Source: Rhodospirillales bacterium
GTDB lineage: Bacteria > Pseudomonadota > Alphaproteobacteria > Acetobacterales > Acetobacteraceae
DNA length: 43,010 nt
Reading direction: 5' to 3'
Assembly (NCBI GenBank): GCA_025351925.1
Contig: JANXVC010000086.1
Coordinates: 1 to 43,010 of the forward strand
Positions 25,937 to 34,325 of the stretch are shown one piece after another. Made by a program: the position numbers and the translations under genes. The notes beneath the pieces are model-generated. The model saw only the letters and a list, made by a program, of their open reading frames with translations, searched no databases and was not told the DNA's origin. How positions within the stretch are numbered: position 1 is the stretch's first letter; every line of letters starts with the position of its first letter.

Positions 25937-26689
25937 CTAAGCGCAACGGCCCCCATCGACCGGGAGCAGCACGCCGGTGATGAAGCTGGAGCTATCCTCG
26001 GCGAGCCAGAGGCAGGCGTTGGCGATGTCGGCCGGCGTGCTCATGCGGCCGAGCGGAATGCTGGCGAGGAAGCGGGCGCGGTTCTCCGGCGTGTCCGGGA
26101 CGCCCATGAACTCGGTCAGCAGGTTCGTGGCGCCGATCACCGGGCAGACCGAGTTGACCCGGATGTTGTCGGGCGCGAGCTCGGTGGCCATGCAGTGGGT
26201 GACGGTGTTCACCGCGCCCTTGCTACCGTTGTACCAGACCAGGCCCGGGCGCGGCCGGATGCCGGCGGTGCTGCCGATGTTGATGAGCGACCCGCCCCTG
26301 CCCTGCTTGCGCAGCAGCGGCACGGCAGCCTGCGCCATCCAGTAGATCGACTTGACGTTCACGGCATAGACCCGGTCGAACTCGTCCGCCTCGACCTCCA
26401 GCATCGGGCGGTTGCGGTGCGTCGTGCCGGCGTTGTTCACCACGATGTCGAGGCCGCCGAAGCTCGAAACCGCCGCATCGACCATCGCCTGCACGTCGGG
26501 TCCGCGGCTCACGTCCCCCGGTATCGCGACAGCCATGGCGCCGATGCTGCTGGCCACCGCAGTCGCGGCCTCGGCACGCAGGTCGGCGCAGACGACTTTT
26601 GCTCCCTCCGCGGCGAATAGCCGGGCGATGCCCTCGCCGAACCCGCCGCCCGCGCCGGTCACCAGCGCCACCTTGCCTTGCAGCCGCAT
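25937..26689 (-). CDS. Short-chain dehydrogenase/reductase
   Basis: A 250-aa classical SDR. The NAD(P)-binding motif [12 protein letters not shown] (residues 11-22), the NNAG motif (85-88) and the catalytic Ser140, Tyr153 and Lys157 ([11 protein letters not shown]) are present, followed by [15 protein letters not shown] and the C-terminal [14 protein letters not shown]. The acidic residue after the second strand (CADLRAE) suggests a preference for NAD(H). The substrate is unknown; annotation pipelines often name such proteins glucose 1-dehydrogenase or 3-oxoacyl-ACP reductase. GAGGAAC precedes ATG 26689. It is divergent from the OYE gene. Confidence 0.9.
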   Translation of the reverse strand: MRLQGKVALVTGAGGGFGEGIARLFAAEGAKVVCADLRAEAATAVASSIGAMAVAIPGDVSRGPDVQAMVDAAVSSFGGLDIVVNNAGTTHRNRPMLEVEADEFDRVYAVNVKSIYWMAQAAVPLLRKQGRGGSLINIGSTAGIRPRPGLVWYNGSKGAVNTVTHCMATELAPDNIRVNSVCPVIGATNLLTEFMGVPDTPENRARFLASIPLGRMSTPADIANACLWLAEDSSSFITGVLLPVDGGRCA

Positions 26690-26803
26690 TGTCGTTCCTC
26701 CCGTTGAGAGCCGAACGCTAAGCGCCGAGCTCCGCCACGGCAACGGGGTTGCAGGCGGTCCCGCACCCGCCTATCGCGGTGTGGTCCACGCAGGAGCCCT
26801 CGC

Positions 26804-27880
26804 ATGCCCGACCCCTTGCTGTTTCAGCCGATCACCTTCCGGTCGGTGACGGCGCGCAACCGTATCGCAGTCTCGCCGATGTGCCAGTACAGCGCCGAGG
26901 ACGGCCTGGGCGACGACTGGCACATCCAGAACCTGGGCGCGAAGGCGATGGCCGGGCCGGGCTTCGTGTTCACCGAGGCGACGCATACCTCGGCCATCGG
27001 CCGCATTACGCATGGCTGCCTGGGGCTGTGGAACACTGAGCAGACGGAGTTCCTGCGGCGCATCGTTCGGTTGATCGAATACGGCGGGGCGGTGCCGGGC
27101 ATCCAGATCAGCCATGCCGGGCGCAAGGCCAGCAGCCAGCGTCCGTGGGAGGGCGGCCAGGCCCTGCTGCCGGCGGCTGGCGGCTGGACGCCGCTGGCCG
27201 CGAGCGCCATCCCGTTTCACGACAACGCCATCGCGCCTCACGCCATGGATGCGGAGGAGATCGCCGGCATCGTCGCGGAGTTCGCGCAAACCGCTCGCCT
27301 GGCGCGTGAGGCCGGGTTCCGGGTGATCGAGCTGCACGCGGCGCATGGCTATCTGCTGCACTCGATGCTTTCGCCGATCTCGAACACGCGGAACGACCGA
27401 TATGGCGGCGACCTCGCCGGGCGGGCGCGCATGCTGATGGAGGTGATCGACGCCGTCCGGGCGGAGTGGCCCGACGACATGCCGCTGTTTGTGCGGCTAT
27501 CCTGCACCGATTGGCTGCCTGGCGGGCTGATTGCGGATGACGCGGTGCAGATCGGCCGCTGGCTGCATCAGCGGGGCGACGTGGACCTGATCGACTGTTC
27601 GACCGGCGGCGTGTCGCCGGCCGCGCGCATCCCATCGGTGCATCCTGGGTATCAGGTGCCGTTTGCCGAACGGGTGCGGGCCGAGGCGGGGATCGCGACC
27701 GGTGCGGTCGGCATGATCCGGGGCGCCGAGCAGGCGGCGGAGATCGTCGCCAATGGCCGGGCCGACCTGGTGTTTGTCGCCCGGGCGGTGCTGGCGGACC
27801 CGGCCTGGACGCTGCGTGCCGCCGAGGCGTTGGGGGTCAGGATCGAGTTGGTCAAGCAGTACTCTCGCGCCCGCGCCTGA
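26804..27880 (+). CDS. Old yellow enzyme family NADH:flavin oxidoreductase, YqjM type
   Basis: A 358-aa FMN-binding TIM barrel. It is of the thermophilic-like/YqjM class: IAVSPMCQYSAEDG with the FMN-tuning Cys at residue 27, QISHAGRKASSQRPW, the substrate-binding ELHAAHGYLLHSMLSP, NTRNDRYGG, and C-terminal VGMIRGAEQA and DLVFVARAVLADP phosphate-binding loops. These enzymes reduce activated C=C bonds with NAD(P)H; the physiological substrate is usually unknown. It is divergent from the SDR gene. Confidence 0.95.
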   Translation: MPDPLLFQPITFRSVTARNRIAVSPMCQYSAEDGLGDDWHIQNLGAKAMAGPGFVFTEATHTSAIGRITHGCLGLWNTEQTEFLRRIVRLIEYGGAVPGIQISHAGRKASSQRPWEGGQALLPAAGGWTPLAASAIPFHDNAIAPHAMDAEEIAGIVAEFAQTARLAREAGFRVIELHAAHGYLLHSMLSPISNTRNDRYGGDLAGRARMLMEVIDAVRAEWPDDMPLFVRLSCTDWLPGGLIADDAVQIGRWLHQRGDVDLIDCSTGGVSPAARIPSVHPGYQVPFAERVRAEAGIATGAVGMIRGAEQAAEIVANGRADLVFVARAVLADPAWTLRAAEALGVRIELVKQYSRARA

Positions 27881-27957
27881 GTTCAAGCAGCATCGGGCCG
27901 GATCGAACCGAAGCCGGTCGGGCCGCGTTGCCGCCGTATCGAAATGGAGGACATGTC

Positions 27958-28242
27958 GTGTTGCAGCGCCTGGTTCCCGTTATGCTAGCCCTGAGTATTG
28001 GTTTTGTCGCGACGCCCCGCCCGGTCCACGCCCAGCGATGGGACGAGCGGGGCCCGGATCGCCGCGAACGCTGGGAGCACGACCGTTGGGAGCGGCGGCA
28101 GGCTTATGAGCGGCAATATCCCCGACCGGGCTTTTACGCTCCGCCCCCGGTGTACTACGCTCCGCCGCCGCGTTCCTATTACCAAGCGCCGCCCGCACCC
28201 TATGCACCGCCGGGCGTCGGCCTTATCTTACCGTTCAGGTAA
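27958..28242 (+). CDS. Small exported Arg- and Pro/Tyr-rich protein
   Basis: A 94-aa protein with a signal peptide (MLQRLVPVMLALSIGFVATP, probable cleavage after PVHA). An Arg/Asp/Glu/Trp-rich stretch (RWDERGPDRRERWEHDRWER) follows, then Pro/Tyr repeats (FYAPPPVYYAPPPRSYYQAP) and a PPGVGLILPFR end. Such proteins are common in proteobacterial periplasms, often as glycine/proline-rich structural proteins; the function is unknown. GTG 27958 with GGAGG seven bases upstream is chosen. It lies just before the Spy-like gene. Confidence 0.75.
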   Translation: MLQRLVPVMLALSIGFVATPRPVHAQRWDERGPDRRERWEHDRWERRQAYERQYPRPGFYAPPPVYYAPPPRSYYQAPPAPYAPPGVGLILPFR

Positions 28243-28260
28243 CGAATAAGGGGTGCGTCC

Positions 28261-28758
28261 ATGATCAAACGATCTCCGCGAGTGCTTGCTCTGCTGGCTG
28301 CGATCAACCTGTTTGGGAGCCCAGCCTCGGCGCAGGGCACCACGCCGGCCGACTCATCCAACGCGCCGGCGCAGGCTGCCCGGCCGGAACGCACCAAATC
28401 CGACCGTGGCGGAATGGTGCAGGTGGAGCGTCGTATCACTGGTCTGCAGCGGCGGCTGAAGATTACGCCGGAGCAGCAGCCGCAATGGGACGCCTTCACG
28501 GCCGTTATGCGGCAGAATGCAGGGCATATGGAGACACTGCAGCGCGACCGCGCCGACAAGGTAACGACGATGACCGCGTCGGAGGACATGCGGTCCTACG
28601 CGGAAGTGGCGCGTGCCCATGCGGATGACCTGCAGCGTCTGGTCCCTGCGTTCGACACGCTCTACGCGGCGATGACGCCGGAACAGAAGGCCACAGCGGA
28701 CCGGACCTTTCACGAGTTCCAGGGCCGTGGCGGCAGGGGTCGCGCTCGGCAGCCCTGA
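28261..28758 (+). CDS. Spy/CpxP-family periplasmic protein (LTxxQ motif)
   Basis: A 165-aa protein with a signal peptide ending ...GSPASAQ. The mature part is helical and contains two LTxxQ-like motifs, LKITPEQQPQWDAF (about 77) and AAMTPEQKATADRTF (about 136), as in the Spy/CpxP chaperone family that protects periplasmic proteins under envelope stress. AAGGGG precedes the ATG. It follows the small exported protein gene by 18 bases and may share its transcript. No two-component system is nearby. Confidence 0.85.
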   Translation: MIKRSPRVLALLAAINLFGSPASAQGTTPADSSNAPAQAARPERTKSDRGGMVQVERRITGLQRRLKITPEQQPQWDAFTAVMRQNAGHMETLQRDRADKVTTMTASEDMRSYAEVARAHADDLQRLVPAFDTLYAAMTPEQKATADRTFHEFQGRGGRGRARQP

Positions 28759-28788
28759 CGGCTTGCGGTGCGACGGTTGAGACGGCTA

Positions 28789-28816
28789 TACCGTGCGGCT
28801 TTGCCGCCGGTCGGTA
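28789..28816 (+). promoter_or_regulatory. Hairpin upstream of rpmE
   Basis: TACCG...CGGTA outer arms and GCGGC-TTT-GCCGC inner arms form a 10-bp interrupted stem 26 bases before the rpmE start. Ribosomal protein L31 genes in several bacterial groups have structured autoregulatory leaders; this may be one, or the structure may close the Spy-family transcript, though no U-run follows. Confidence 0.35.
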
Positions 28817-28842
28817 TCGGCAGTGTTATTGGAGCAACCGCC

Positions 28843-29067
28843 ATGAAGCCTGGCATCCATCCGGAATACCACGAGATCACCGTCATCATGACCGATGGCA
28901 CCCAGTTCAAGACGCGGACCTGCGCCGGCAAGGCCGGGGACACGCTCCGGCTGGACATCGACCCGAAGTCGCATCCTGCCTGGACCGGCGTGCAGCGCAT
29001 GATGGACACTGGCGGCCAGGTCGCCAAGTTCAACAAGAAGTTCGCCGGGCTGGGGATGCGCAAGTAG
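28843..29067 (+). CDS. rpmE: 50S ribosomal protein L31
   Basis: A 74-aa L31 of the alphaproteobacterial type: [20 protein letters not shown], then [27 protein letters not shown] and a C-terminal [12 protein letters not shown]. The N-terminal zinc-binding cysteine set of the C+ form is absent, so this is a zinc-independent (C-) form. GGAG lies nine bases before ATG 28843. Confidence 0.96.
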   Translation: MKPGIHPEYHEITVIMTDGTQFKTRTCAGKAGDTLRLDIDPKSHPAWTGVQRMMDTGGQVAKFNKKFAGLGMRK

Positions 29068-29102
29068 GTTTATACCCGCGCTCGCATTCGCCGGCTGATC
29101 CC

Positions 29103-29146
29103 AGCGCCGCACCCTCTTGAACCAGGGCGCGGCGCTTTCTATTTCT
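29103..29146 (+). terminator. Likely rho-independent terminator of rpmE
   Basis: Arms AGCGCCGC and GCGGCGCT (8 bp, perfect, 29103-29136) are extended inside by CCCT/AGGG across one mismatch, with loop CTTGAACC. A T-rich TTTCTATTTCT tract follows. It overlaps the candidate RpoH promoter of hsp20. Confidence 0.65.
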
Positions 29147-29147
29147 G
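29116..29147 (+). promoter_or_regulatory. Candidate RpoH (sigma-32) promoter of hsp20
   Basis: CTTG at 29116-29119 (extended CTTGAA) is followed after 18 bases by TCTATTTCTG (29138-29147). This matches the alphaproteobacterial RpoH consensus CTTG-N17/18-CYTATNTNNG at all conserved positions but the first base of the -10 part. The -35 lies in the loop of the rpmE terminator hairpin and the -10 in its T-rich tail. Transcription would start near 29154. Confidence 0.6.
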
Positions 29148-29154
29148 GTGTGTT

Positions 29155-29243
29155 CGAGATGCCCACTCGGGGTTTTGAGGCCTAACCGAACCGGCCCATT
29201 TGGGCGGTTCTGCAAATGACCTTGCTTTTTTGGAGGTTTTTTC
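29155..29243 (+). promoter_or_regulatory. Candidate ROSE-type RNA thermometer in the hsp20 leader
   Basis: The predicted 5' leader of about 90 bases contains an upstream hairpin, GAACCG-G-CCCA / TGGGCGGTTC (29188-29210, one bulged G). A second, 3'-proximal hairpin has ACCTTGCT (29219-29226) facing the Shine-Dalgarno GGAGGT (29232-29237). The U-U-G-C-U anti-SD element with a bulged or non-canonical G opposite GGAGG is the signature of ROSE elements, which melt at heat-shock temperature to expose the ribosome site of small heat-shock genes. Confidence 0.6.
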
Positions 29244-29714
29244 ATGACATATGATTTCGCACCCCTTTTCCGTACGGCCATCGGTTTTGACCGCATGGCT
29301 CGACTGGCTGGCGCGGCTCAAGAAACGGTGTCGCAGGCCTACCCGCCGTATAATATCGAGCGTATCGGCGATGACAGCTATCGGTTGACGATGGCGGTTG
29401 CTGGTTTCAGCCAGGATGATCTCGAACTCACCGTGCGTGAGAACTCCCTGATTATTGCTGGCCGCGTGAAGCCGGAGGCGCAGAGCGGTGAGGTTCTGTT
29501 CCGCGGCATTGCCGGTCGAGCCTTCGAGCGTCGGTTTGCTCTCGCTGACCATATTGTGGTTGACGGCGCTGATCTGCAGAATGGCTTGTTGCACGTGGGC
29601 CTGAAGCGCGTTGTGCCAGAGGCATTGAAGCCGCGTCGCATTCAGATTGGCAGTGCTGCTCAGGCTGCACCAGCCATTGCGAATGATAGCCAAGACGCTG
29701 CTCAGGCGGCATAA
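29244..29714 (+). CDS. Small heat-shock protein, Hsp20/IbpA family
   Basis: A 156-aa class A-type small heat-shock protein. The N-terminus MTYDFAPLFRTAIGFDRM and YPPYNIERIGDDSYRLTMAV are typical of alphaproteobacterial IbpA-like proteins. The alpha-crystallin domain runs to about residue 130 (GFSQDDLELTVRENSLIIAG, RAFERRFALADHIVVDGA, NGLLHVGLKR), followed by a short Ala-rich tail after PRRIQI, the I-x-I oligomerisation motif. It holds unfolding proteins under heat stress. Upstream RpoH promoter and ROSE-like leader are described separately. Confidence 0.95.
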   Translation: MTYDFAPLFRTAIGFDRMARLAGAAQETVSQAYPPYNIERIGDDSYRLTMAVAGFSQDDLELTVRENSLIIAGRVKPEAQSGEVLFRGIAGRAFERRFALADHIVVDGADLQNGLLHVGLKRVVPEALKPRRIQIGSAAQAAPAIANDSQDAAQAA

Positions 29715-29733
29715 AACCAAACTCTAGAACGGA

Positions 29734-29759
29734 GGGCCAGGTGAAAGCCTGGCCCTTTT
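29734..29759 (+). terminator. Rho-independent terminator of hsp20
   Basis: GGGCCAGG (29734-29741), loop TGAAAG, CCTGGCCC (29748-29755), followed by TTTT. A perfect 8-bp stem with U-tail, 20 bases after the hsp20 stop and just before the end of the convergent DUF1192 gene. Confidence 0.9.
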
Positions 29760-29763
29760 CGCG

Positions 29764-29961
29764 TCAGGGTCGCCGGAATACGGTGTCGGCAGCGTTACGA
29801 TGGCCTAATTTTCGGGTGATCGCATCTTCCGCCCGCGTGATCTCGTGACGTAATTCATTGATGTAGTTTTGCAATTCGGCTACGCCAAGCGGATCAAGCG
29901 GTGGCGTAATCAATCGGGCTTTTGGGCGGGGCGCGTCGCCGTCGGTCAAACTATCTTCCAT
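29764..29961 (-). CDS. DUF1192 family protein
   Basis: A 65-aa cytoplasmic protein with the DUF1192 pattern: PPLDPLGVAELQNYINELRH followed by EITRAEDAITRK, a short amphipathic helix likely to form a coiled coil. The family is restricted mainly to alphaproteobacteria and has no known function. ATG 29961 with GGAAAG upstream is preferred to an upstream in-frame start. It is divergent from trcR, a common arrangement for small conserved genes here. Confidence 0.85.
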   Translation of the reverse strand: MEDSLTDGDAPRPKARLITPPLDPLGVAELQNYINELRHEITRAEDAITRKLGHRNAADTVFRRP

Positions 29962-30000
29962 TGGCTCTTTCCCATTCCGGCTGCTTTGCTGATTGATTGC

Positions 30001-30030
30001 TTGACCCTCGGGACGACGTGGGTCCATACC
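30001..30030 (+). promoter_or_regulatory. Candidate sigma-70 promoter of trcR
   Basis: TTGACC (five of six to the -35 consensus) at 30001-30006 and CATACC (weak -10) at 30025-30030, spaced 18 bases, about 70 bases before the trcR start. Alphaproteobacterial -10 elements are often degenerate; confidence is modest. Confidence 0.35.
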
Positions 30031-30101
30031 CCTAATTTTTCACCATATTGGACCGCCTTGCCCCGCTATGGCTACCGTGCGGCGCTGAAGGACATAACGC
30101 G

Positions 30102-30680
30102 ATGAGCTTACCGTTGATGCCGAAAGCTACCGCCGTGTGGCTGATCGAGAAGACCGCGCTGACGTTCACTCAGATTGCCGAATTTTGCGGCATGCATCCG
30201 CTCGAAGTACAGGCGATCGCTGATGGCGAGGTAGCTCAAGGCATCGTCGGCTACGACCCGGTCGCCAATAGTCAGTTGACGGCGGACGAGATCAGGCGTT
30301 GCGAGGCTGATCCGGCCGCGCGCCTCAAGCTGGTTCCAGCTAGTAATCCGATCAATAAACGGTCCCGGGGTGCACGCTATACGCCCGTTGCCAAGCGTAA
30401 TGATCGTCCGGACGCTATCGCCTTCGTGCTGCGCAACTTTCCGCAGTTGAGCGAGGCGCAGGTTATTAAGCTGTTAGGCACGACCAAGGACACCATCCAA
30501 AAGGTGCGCGAGCGCAGCCACTGGAACAGTACTAATATCAAGCCGCGTGATCCCGTAATACTAGGTTTGTGTAGTCAGACCGATCTGAATGCCATGGTTA
30601 CCCAAGCAAATGAGCGCCTGGCACGTGATGGTAAGACGGTGCCAGTTCCGCCGCCGCCCGAGGCAGAAGAGGCCGCCTGA
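30102..30680 (+). CDS. trcR: Cell-cycle transcriptional regulator TrcR (DUF1013)
   Basis: A 192-aa protein matching DUF1013/TrcR: PKATAVWLIEKTALTFTQIA, FCGMHPLEVQAIADGEVAQG, IVGYDPVANSQLTADEI, then RSRGARYTPVAKRNDRPDAI, FVLRNFPQLSEAQVIKLLGT and RSHWNSTNIKPRDPV. It contains two helix-turn-helix-like segments. In Caulobacter and relatives TrcR is an RNA-polymerase-associated regulator within the CtrA/CcrM cell-cycle circuit. ATG 30102 with AAGGA upstream is chosen over 30048. The C-terminus is a Pro/Glu tail (PVPPPPEAEEAA). Confidence 0.9.
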   Translation: MSLPLMPKATAVWLIEKTALTFTQIAEFCGMHPLEVQAIADGEVAQGIVGYDPVANSQLTADEIRRCEADPAARLKLVPASNPINKRSRGARYTPVAKRNDRPDAIAFVLRNFPQLSEAQVIKLLGTTKDTIQKVRERSHWNSTNIKPRDPVILGLCSQTDLNAMVTQANERLARDGKTVPVPPPPEAEEAA

Positions 30681-30694
30681 TTTTTCCAGGCGGC
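30672..30694. repeat. Hairpin spanning the trcR stop codon
   Basis: GCCGCCTG (30672-30679) and CAGGCGGC (30687-30694) pair perfectly around ATTTTTC. The stop TGA begins at 30678 inside the structure. The T-run is in the loop rather than after the stem, so it may be an inefficient terminator between trcR and the convergent YdcH gene, or an mRNA 3' stabiliser. Confidence 0.4.
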
Positions 30695-30723
30695 CCGGCT
30701 TCTACGAGCCTAGTCGGTTGATT

Positions 30724-30888
30724 TCAGCCACGCAGTCGCTCCATCTCCTCTTTCAGTCGCAGCTTCTCGACCTTTAGGCGCGCCAATGCGTCCCCATCGG
30801 GTTGCGGACGATGGTCTTCGTCCGCAATGCGGTTCTCCAGCGTGGCATGACGGTCCTTTAGGGTCTCAATGCGGGACTGCAGATTCAT
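30724..30888 (-). CDS. YdcH family (DUF465) protein
   Basis: A 54-aa, highly charged helical protein: MNLQSRIETLKDRHATLENR, then a Pro-containing turn, then ALARLKVEKLRLKEEMERLR. This is the antiparallel helical-hairpin pattern of DUF465/YdcH. The function is unknown. AAGGAGG precedes ATG 30888. A divergent paralogue lies 200 bases away. Confidence 0.85.
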   Translation of the reverse strand: MNLQSRIETLKDRHATLENRIADEDHRPQPDGDALARLKVEKLRLKEEMERLRG

Positions 30889-31087
30889 GATGCCTCCTTG
30901 CGAATGGGATCTGATCGTGTCGTCACAGCGGCAGCCGCGCCGCCCCTGTCTAACGACGGTACTCCCGCTGTGCCGCTTATTGCTACTCGAATCGAGAGTC
31001 GATCGAAAAAGCGTGATAGCCCCGGCCGATTTGGCCCTCAATCCGGGCCGCGTGGCGTTTGATTGATCGCCGTGGTAGTGACAAAGC

Positions 31088-31288
31088 ATGTTGACCGACC
31101 GTGATTCACTCCTGCGCCAACTACACGAGCTGCGCAGCGAGCATCGTGATCTCGATACCGTGATCGCCCGGCTGTCAGAAGCCGGAACAGATCAACTGCA
31201 TCTACAGCGCTTGAAAAAGCGCAAGCTGCTGCTGAAGGACGAATTGTCCTGGCTGGAAAGCCGGTTGATCCCCGACAACATCGCCTGA
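31088..31288 (+). CDS. YdcH family (DUF465) protein, second copy
   Basis: A 66-aa DUF465 protein: [20 protein letters not shown], then [20 protein letters not shown]. It overlaps purE by one base (TGATG), a linkage common in alphaproteobacteria. It is oriented away from the other YdcH gene (30724-30888); the two share the same family but are only weakly similar. Confidence 0.85.
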   Translation: MLTDRDSLLRQLHELRSEHRDLDTVIARLSEAGTDQLHLQRLKKRKLLLKDELSWLESRLIPDNIA

Positions 31289-31791
31289 TGCCAAAACGTC
31301 TGATCCCGGCCGGGCCGCAGGTAGGCCTGATCATGGGCAGTCAGTCGGATTGGGCCACCATGCAGCATGCGGCCGAGGTGCTCACCCGCTTGAATCTCCC
31401 ACACGAAATTCGGATCATATCGGCGCACCGGACCCCCGACCGGCTGTCCGAGTATGCCAAGACCGCCCGCGACCGGGGCCTCCGCGTCATCATCGCCGGC
31501 GCTGGCGGCGCTGCGCATCTGCCCGGAATGTGCGCCGCCTGGACGTCGCTGCCCGTATTGGGCGTACCGATCGAAAGCCACGCGCTGAGCGGCATGGACA
31601 GTCTGCTGTCCATCGTGCAGATGCCAGCCGGCGTCCCGGTCGGAACGCTGGCGATTGGGCGGGCCGGCGCGGTGAATGCCGGACTGCTGGCCGCAGCGAT
31701 CCTGGCCGTCGCCGATCCTGCGCTGACCACCCGGCTCGATACGCTGCGCGCCGAGCAAACCGCCGCGGTCGCCGACGCGCCCGAGGGCTGA
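31288..31791 (+). CDS. purE: N5-carboxyaminoimidazole ribonucleotide mutase
   Basis: A 167-aa class I PurE, which converts N5-CAIR to CAIR in purine synthesis. The substrate-binding motif [28 protein letters not shown] with the catalytic His, [12 protein letters not shown], and [20 protein letters not shown] are all intact. It overlaps the YdcH gene upstream and purK downstream by one base each, so the three genes are translationally coupled. Confidence 0.96.
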   Translation: MPKRLIPAGPQVGLIMGSQSDWATMQHAAEVLTRLNLPHEIRIISAHRTPDRLSEYAKTARDRGLRVIIAGAGGAAHLPGMCAAWTSLPVLGVPIESHALSGMDSLLSIVQMPAGVPVGTLAIGRAGAVNAGLLAAAILAVADPALTTRLDTLRAEQTAAVADAPEG

Positions 31792-32927
31792 TGCTTATGC
31801 CGGCGCTCCCGCCCAACGCGACCATCGGCATTATCGGCGGCGGGCAGCTCGGCCGCATGTCCGCCATGGCCGCGGCCCGCCTGGGCTATCGCTGCCATAT
31901 ATTGACGCCGGAGCCGGACAGTCCGGCCGCTCAGGTCTCGGCCGCGTGCACCCTAGGCGACTACGAGGATTCCGCAGTGCTACGGCATTTCGCCGAAGCG
32001 GTCGATGTCATCACCTTTGAGTTTGAGAACGTGAGCGCCGCTGGATTGGACCTTTTGGCGTCGTTGCGCCCCGTACATCCCTCCCCCGCCGTGCTGCGCA
32101 TTAGCCAGGACCGTGTTCTGGAAAAAAGCTTTTTGGCCGATGCCGGAGTACCGACCGCGCCGTGGCGGGCCGTAGCGACCCTGTCAGACCTGTGCGCTGC
32201 CGTTGACGCCTTGGGCCTGCCTGCCGTGCTGAAGACGACCCGGCTTGGCTATGACGGTAAAGGCCAGGCCGTGCTGCGCGCCGGCGAGGATATTGAGGCT
32301 GCCTGGGCCGCGCTCGACCCTAAACCATTAGTGCTGGAAGGTTTCGTCGCCTTCGCCTGCGAGATCAGCGTCATCGTCGCCCGCGGGGCTGACGGCGCTG
32401 GAACGGTATTTGACGTTATGGAGAACCGGCATCGCGACGGTATCCTGGACCTGACCTTGGCGCCGGCCCGGGTCGCACCAGGCACGGCTGCAGAGGCGCA
32501 ACGGGTGGCGTGGCGGGTCGCTGACGCGCTCGACCTCGTTGGCCTGCTGGCCGTGGAGTTGTTCGTGGACACGTCCGGCCGCGTGATGGTCAACGAGATT
32601 GCGCCGCGGCCGCACAACTCCGGCCACTGGACCATCGATGCCTGCCCGGCGAGCCAGTTCGAGCTGCATGTCCGCGCCGTCACCGGCCTGCCGCTGCCGC
32701 CGGGCCGGAGGCACGCGGATGCGGTGATGAAAAACCTGGTCGGGCCGGAGGAGACGGCGCTTTGGCCGCAGATCGTCGCAACACCCGGCATGATCCCGCA
32801 TCTTTATGGTAAGGCCGAGGCCCGGCCCGGCCGCAAGATGGGCCATGTGACCCGGCTGTTTCCGCTAGGCGCGCTGCCCGACGATGCCGGGATATCCCGT
32901 GCTCTGGGCTGCCTCGCGCCGGCCTGA
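31791..32927 (+). CDS. purK: N5-carboxyaminoimidazole ribonucleotide synthase
   Basis: A 378-aa ATP-grasp enzyme that carboxylates AIR with bicarbonate and ATP, supplying PurE. Motifs: IGIIGGGQLGRMSAMAAARL, ITFEFENVSAAGLDLL, the ATP-grasp core AVLKTTRLGYDGKGQAVL, and the metal-binding VNEIAPRPHNSGHWTIDAC. ATG 31791 overlaps the purE stop (TGATG). A second ATG six bases on is possible. Confidence 0.95.
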   Translation: MLMPALPPNATIGIIGGGQLGRMSAMAAARLGYRCHILTPEPDSPAAQVSAACTLGDYEDSAVLRHFAEAVDVITFEFENVSAAGLDLLASLRPVHPSPAVLRISQDRVLEKSFLADAGVPTAPWRAVATLSDLCAAVDALGLPAVLKTTRLGYDGKGQAVLRAGEDIEAAWAALDPKPLVLEGFVAFACEISVIVARGADGAGTVFDVMENRHRDGILDLTLAPARVAPGTAAEAQRVAWRVADALDLVGLLAVELFVDTSGRVMVNEIAPRPHNSGHWTIDACPASQFELHVRAVTGLPLPPGRRHADAVMKNLVGPEETALWPQIVATPGMIPHLYGKAEARPGRKMGHVTRLFPLGALPDDAGISRALGCLAPA

Positions 32928-33050
32928 CCTCTGGCCCGGCCGAGTAGTAACCCTCGACGACATGAGCCTTGGCTTGCTGTCCGGCAAGTCGGATGCGATT
33001 GTCCTGCCATAGGCGACCGGCCTGGCATGGGCCCGAAACACGAGGACCGC

Positions 33051-34277
33051 ATGGCCAAGATCAAGGTAAAAACTCCCGTTGTCGAGCTCGATGGCGATGA
33101 GATGACACGGATCATTTGGGGCTTCATCAAGGACAAGCTGATCCTGCCGTATCTCGACATTGACCTGAAATACTATGATCTGGGAATCGAGTACCGGGAT
33201 CAGACGGAAGACAAGGTGACGGTGGACGCCGCCAACGCCATCAAGCAATACGGCGTCGGCGTGAAGTGTGCGACCATCACGCCAGACGAGGCCCGGGTGA
33301 CCGAATTCAGGCTGAAGAAGATGTGGCGCAGCCCGAACGGCACGATCCGCAACATCCTGGACGGCACGATCTTCCGCGAGCCCATCATCTGCCACAACGT
33401 CCCGCGCCTGGTGCCGCACTGGACTCAGCCGATCGTCATCGGCCGCCATGCCTACGGCGACATCTATCGCGCGACCGAGCGGAAAATCCCCGGACCGGGC
33501 AAGGTCACGCTGACCTATCATCCGCCCGGCGGTGAGCCTGAGGTCATGGAGATTTTTGACTTCAAGGGCCCGGGCGTGGTGATGGGAATGCACAACACCG
33601 CAGCGTCGATCGGCGGATTTGCCCGTGCCAGCTTCAACTATGGCATCGCGCGCAAGTATCCGGTCTATCTGTCAACCAAGAACACGATTCTCAAAGCCTA
33701 TGACGGCATGTTCAAGGACATCTTCCAGCAGATCTTCGACGCGGAGTTTAAGACCGAGTTCGACGCGCTGGGCATCACCTACGAGCATCGTCTGATCGAC
33801 GACATGGTCGCCAGCGCGCTCAAGTGGAACGGCGGGTATGTTTGGGCGTGTAAGAACTATGACGGCGACGTGCAGAGCGATATCGTGGCGCAGGGCTTCG
33901 GCAGCCTTGGCCTGATGACCAGCGTGCTGATGAGCCCGGACGGCAAGACGGTCGAGAGCGAGGCCGCGCACGGCACGGTGACGCGGCACTTCCGCGAGCA
34001 CCAGAAGGGGCGGGAGACCAGCACCAATCCAATTGCCTCGATTTTTGCCTGGACCCGCGGCCTGGCCTATCGCGGGCGTTTCGACGCGACGCCCGACGTC
34101 ACGGCGTTCGCCGACACGCTGGAGCGCGTTTGCGTCGAGACGGTCGAGAGCGGGGCGATGACCAAGGACCTCGCCAGCCTGATCGGCCGGCAGCAGCCCT
34201 GGCTGAACACCCAGGACTTCCTGGACCGTATCGACGCCAACCTGCAGACGGCGATGGCGGTGTCGAAAGCGGCCTGA
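33051..34277 (+). CDS. icd: NADP-dependent isocitrate dehydrogenase
   Basis: A 408-aa TCA-cycle enzyme of the eukaryote-like (type II) homodimeric subfamily: [71 protein letters not shown], and the Asp-rich metal/isocitrate site [20 protein letters not shown]. The NADP-binding region [18 protein letters not shown] follows. ATG 33051 with GAGGA upstream is preferred over 33027. Confidence 0.96.
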   Translation: MAKIKVKTPVVELDGDEMTRIIWGFIKDKLILPYLDIDLKYYDLGIEYRDQTEDKVTVDAANAIKQYGVGVKCATITPDEARVTEFRLKKMWRSPNGTIRNILDGTIFREPIICHNVPRLVPHWTQPIVIGRHAYGDIYRATERKIPGPGKVTLTYHPPGGEPEVMEIFDFKGPGVVMGMHNTAASIGGFARASFNYGIARKYPVYLSTKNTILKAYDGMFKDIFQQIFDAEFKTEFDALGITYEHRLIDDMVASALKWNGGYVWACKNYDGDVQSDIVAQGFGSLGLMTSVLMSPDGKTVESEAAHGTVTRHFREHQKGRETSTNPIASIFAWTRGLAYRGRFDATPDVTAFADTLERVCVETVESGAMTKDLASLIGRQQPWLNTQDFLDRIDANLQTAMAVSKAA

Positions 34278-34325
34278 TCTTCAACGAGCCTGGCCGATTC
34301 GGCGGGCATTTTTCGGGGTATAAGC

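Noticed and set aside
32961-33011. 16-codon frame before icd ([16 protein letters not shown])
   Set aside because: No ribosome site, too short, and no recognisable leader-peptide feature.
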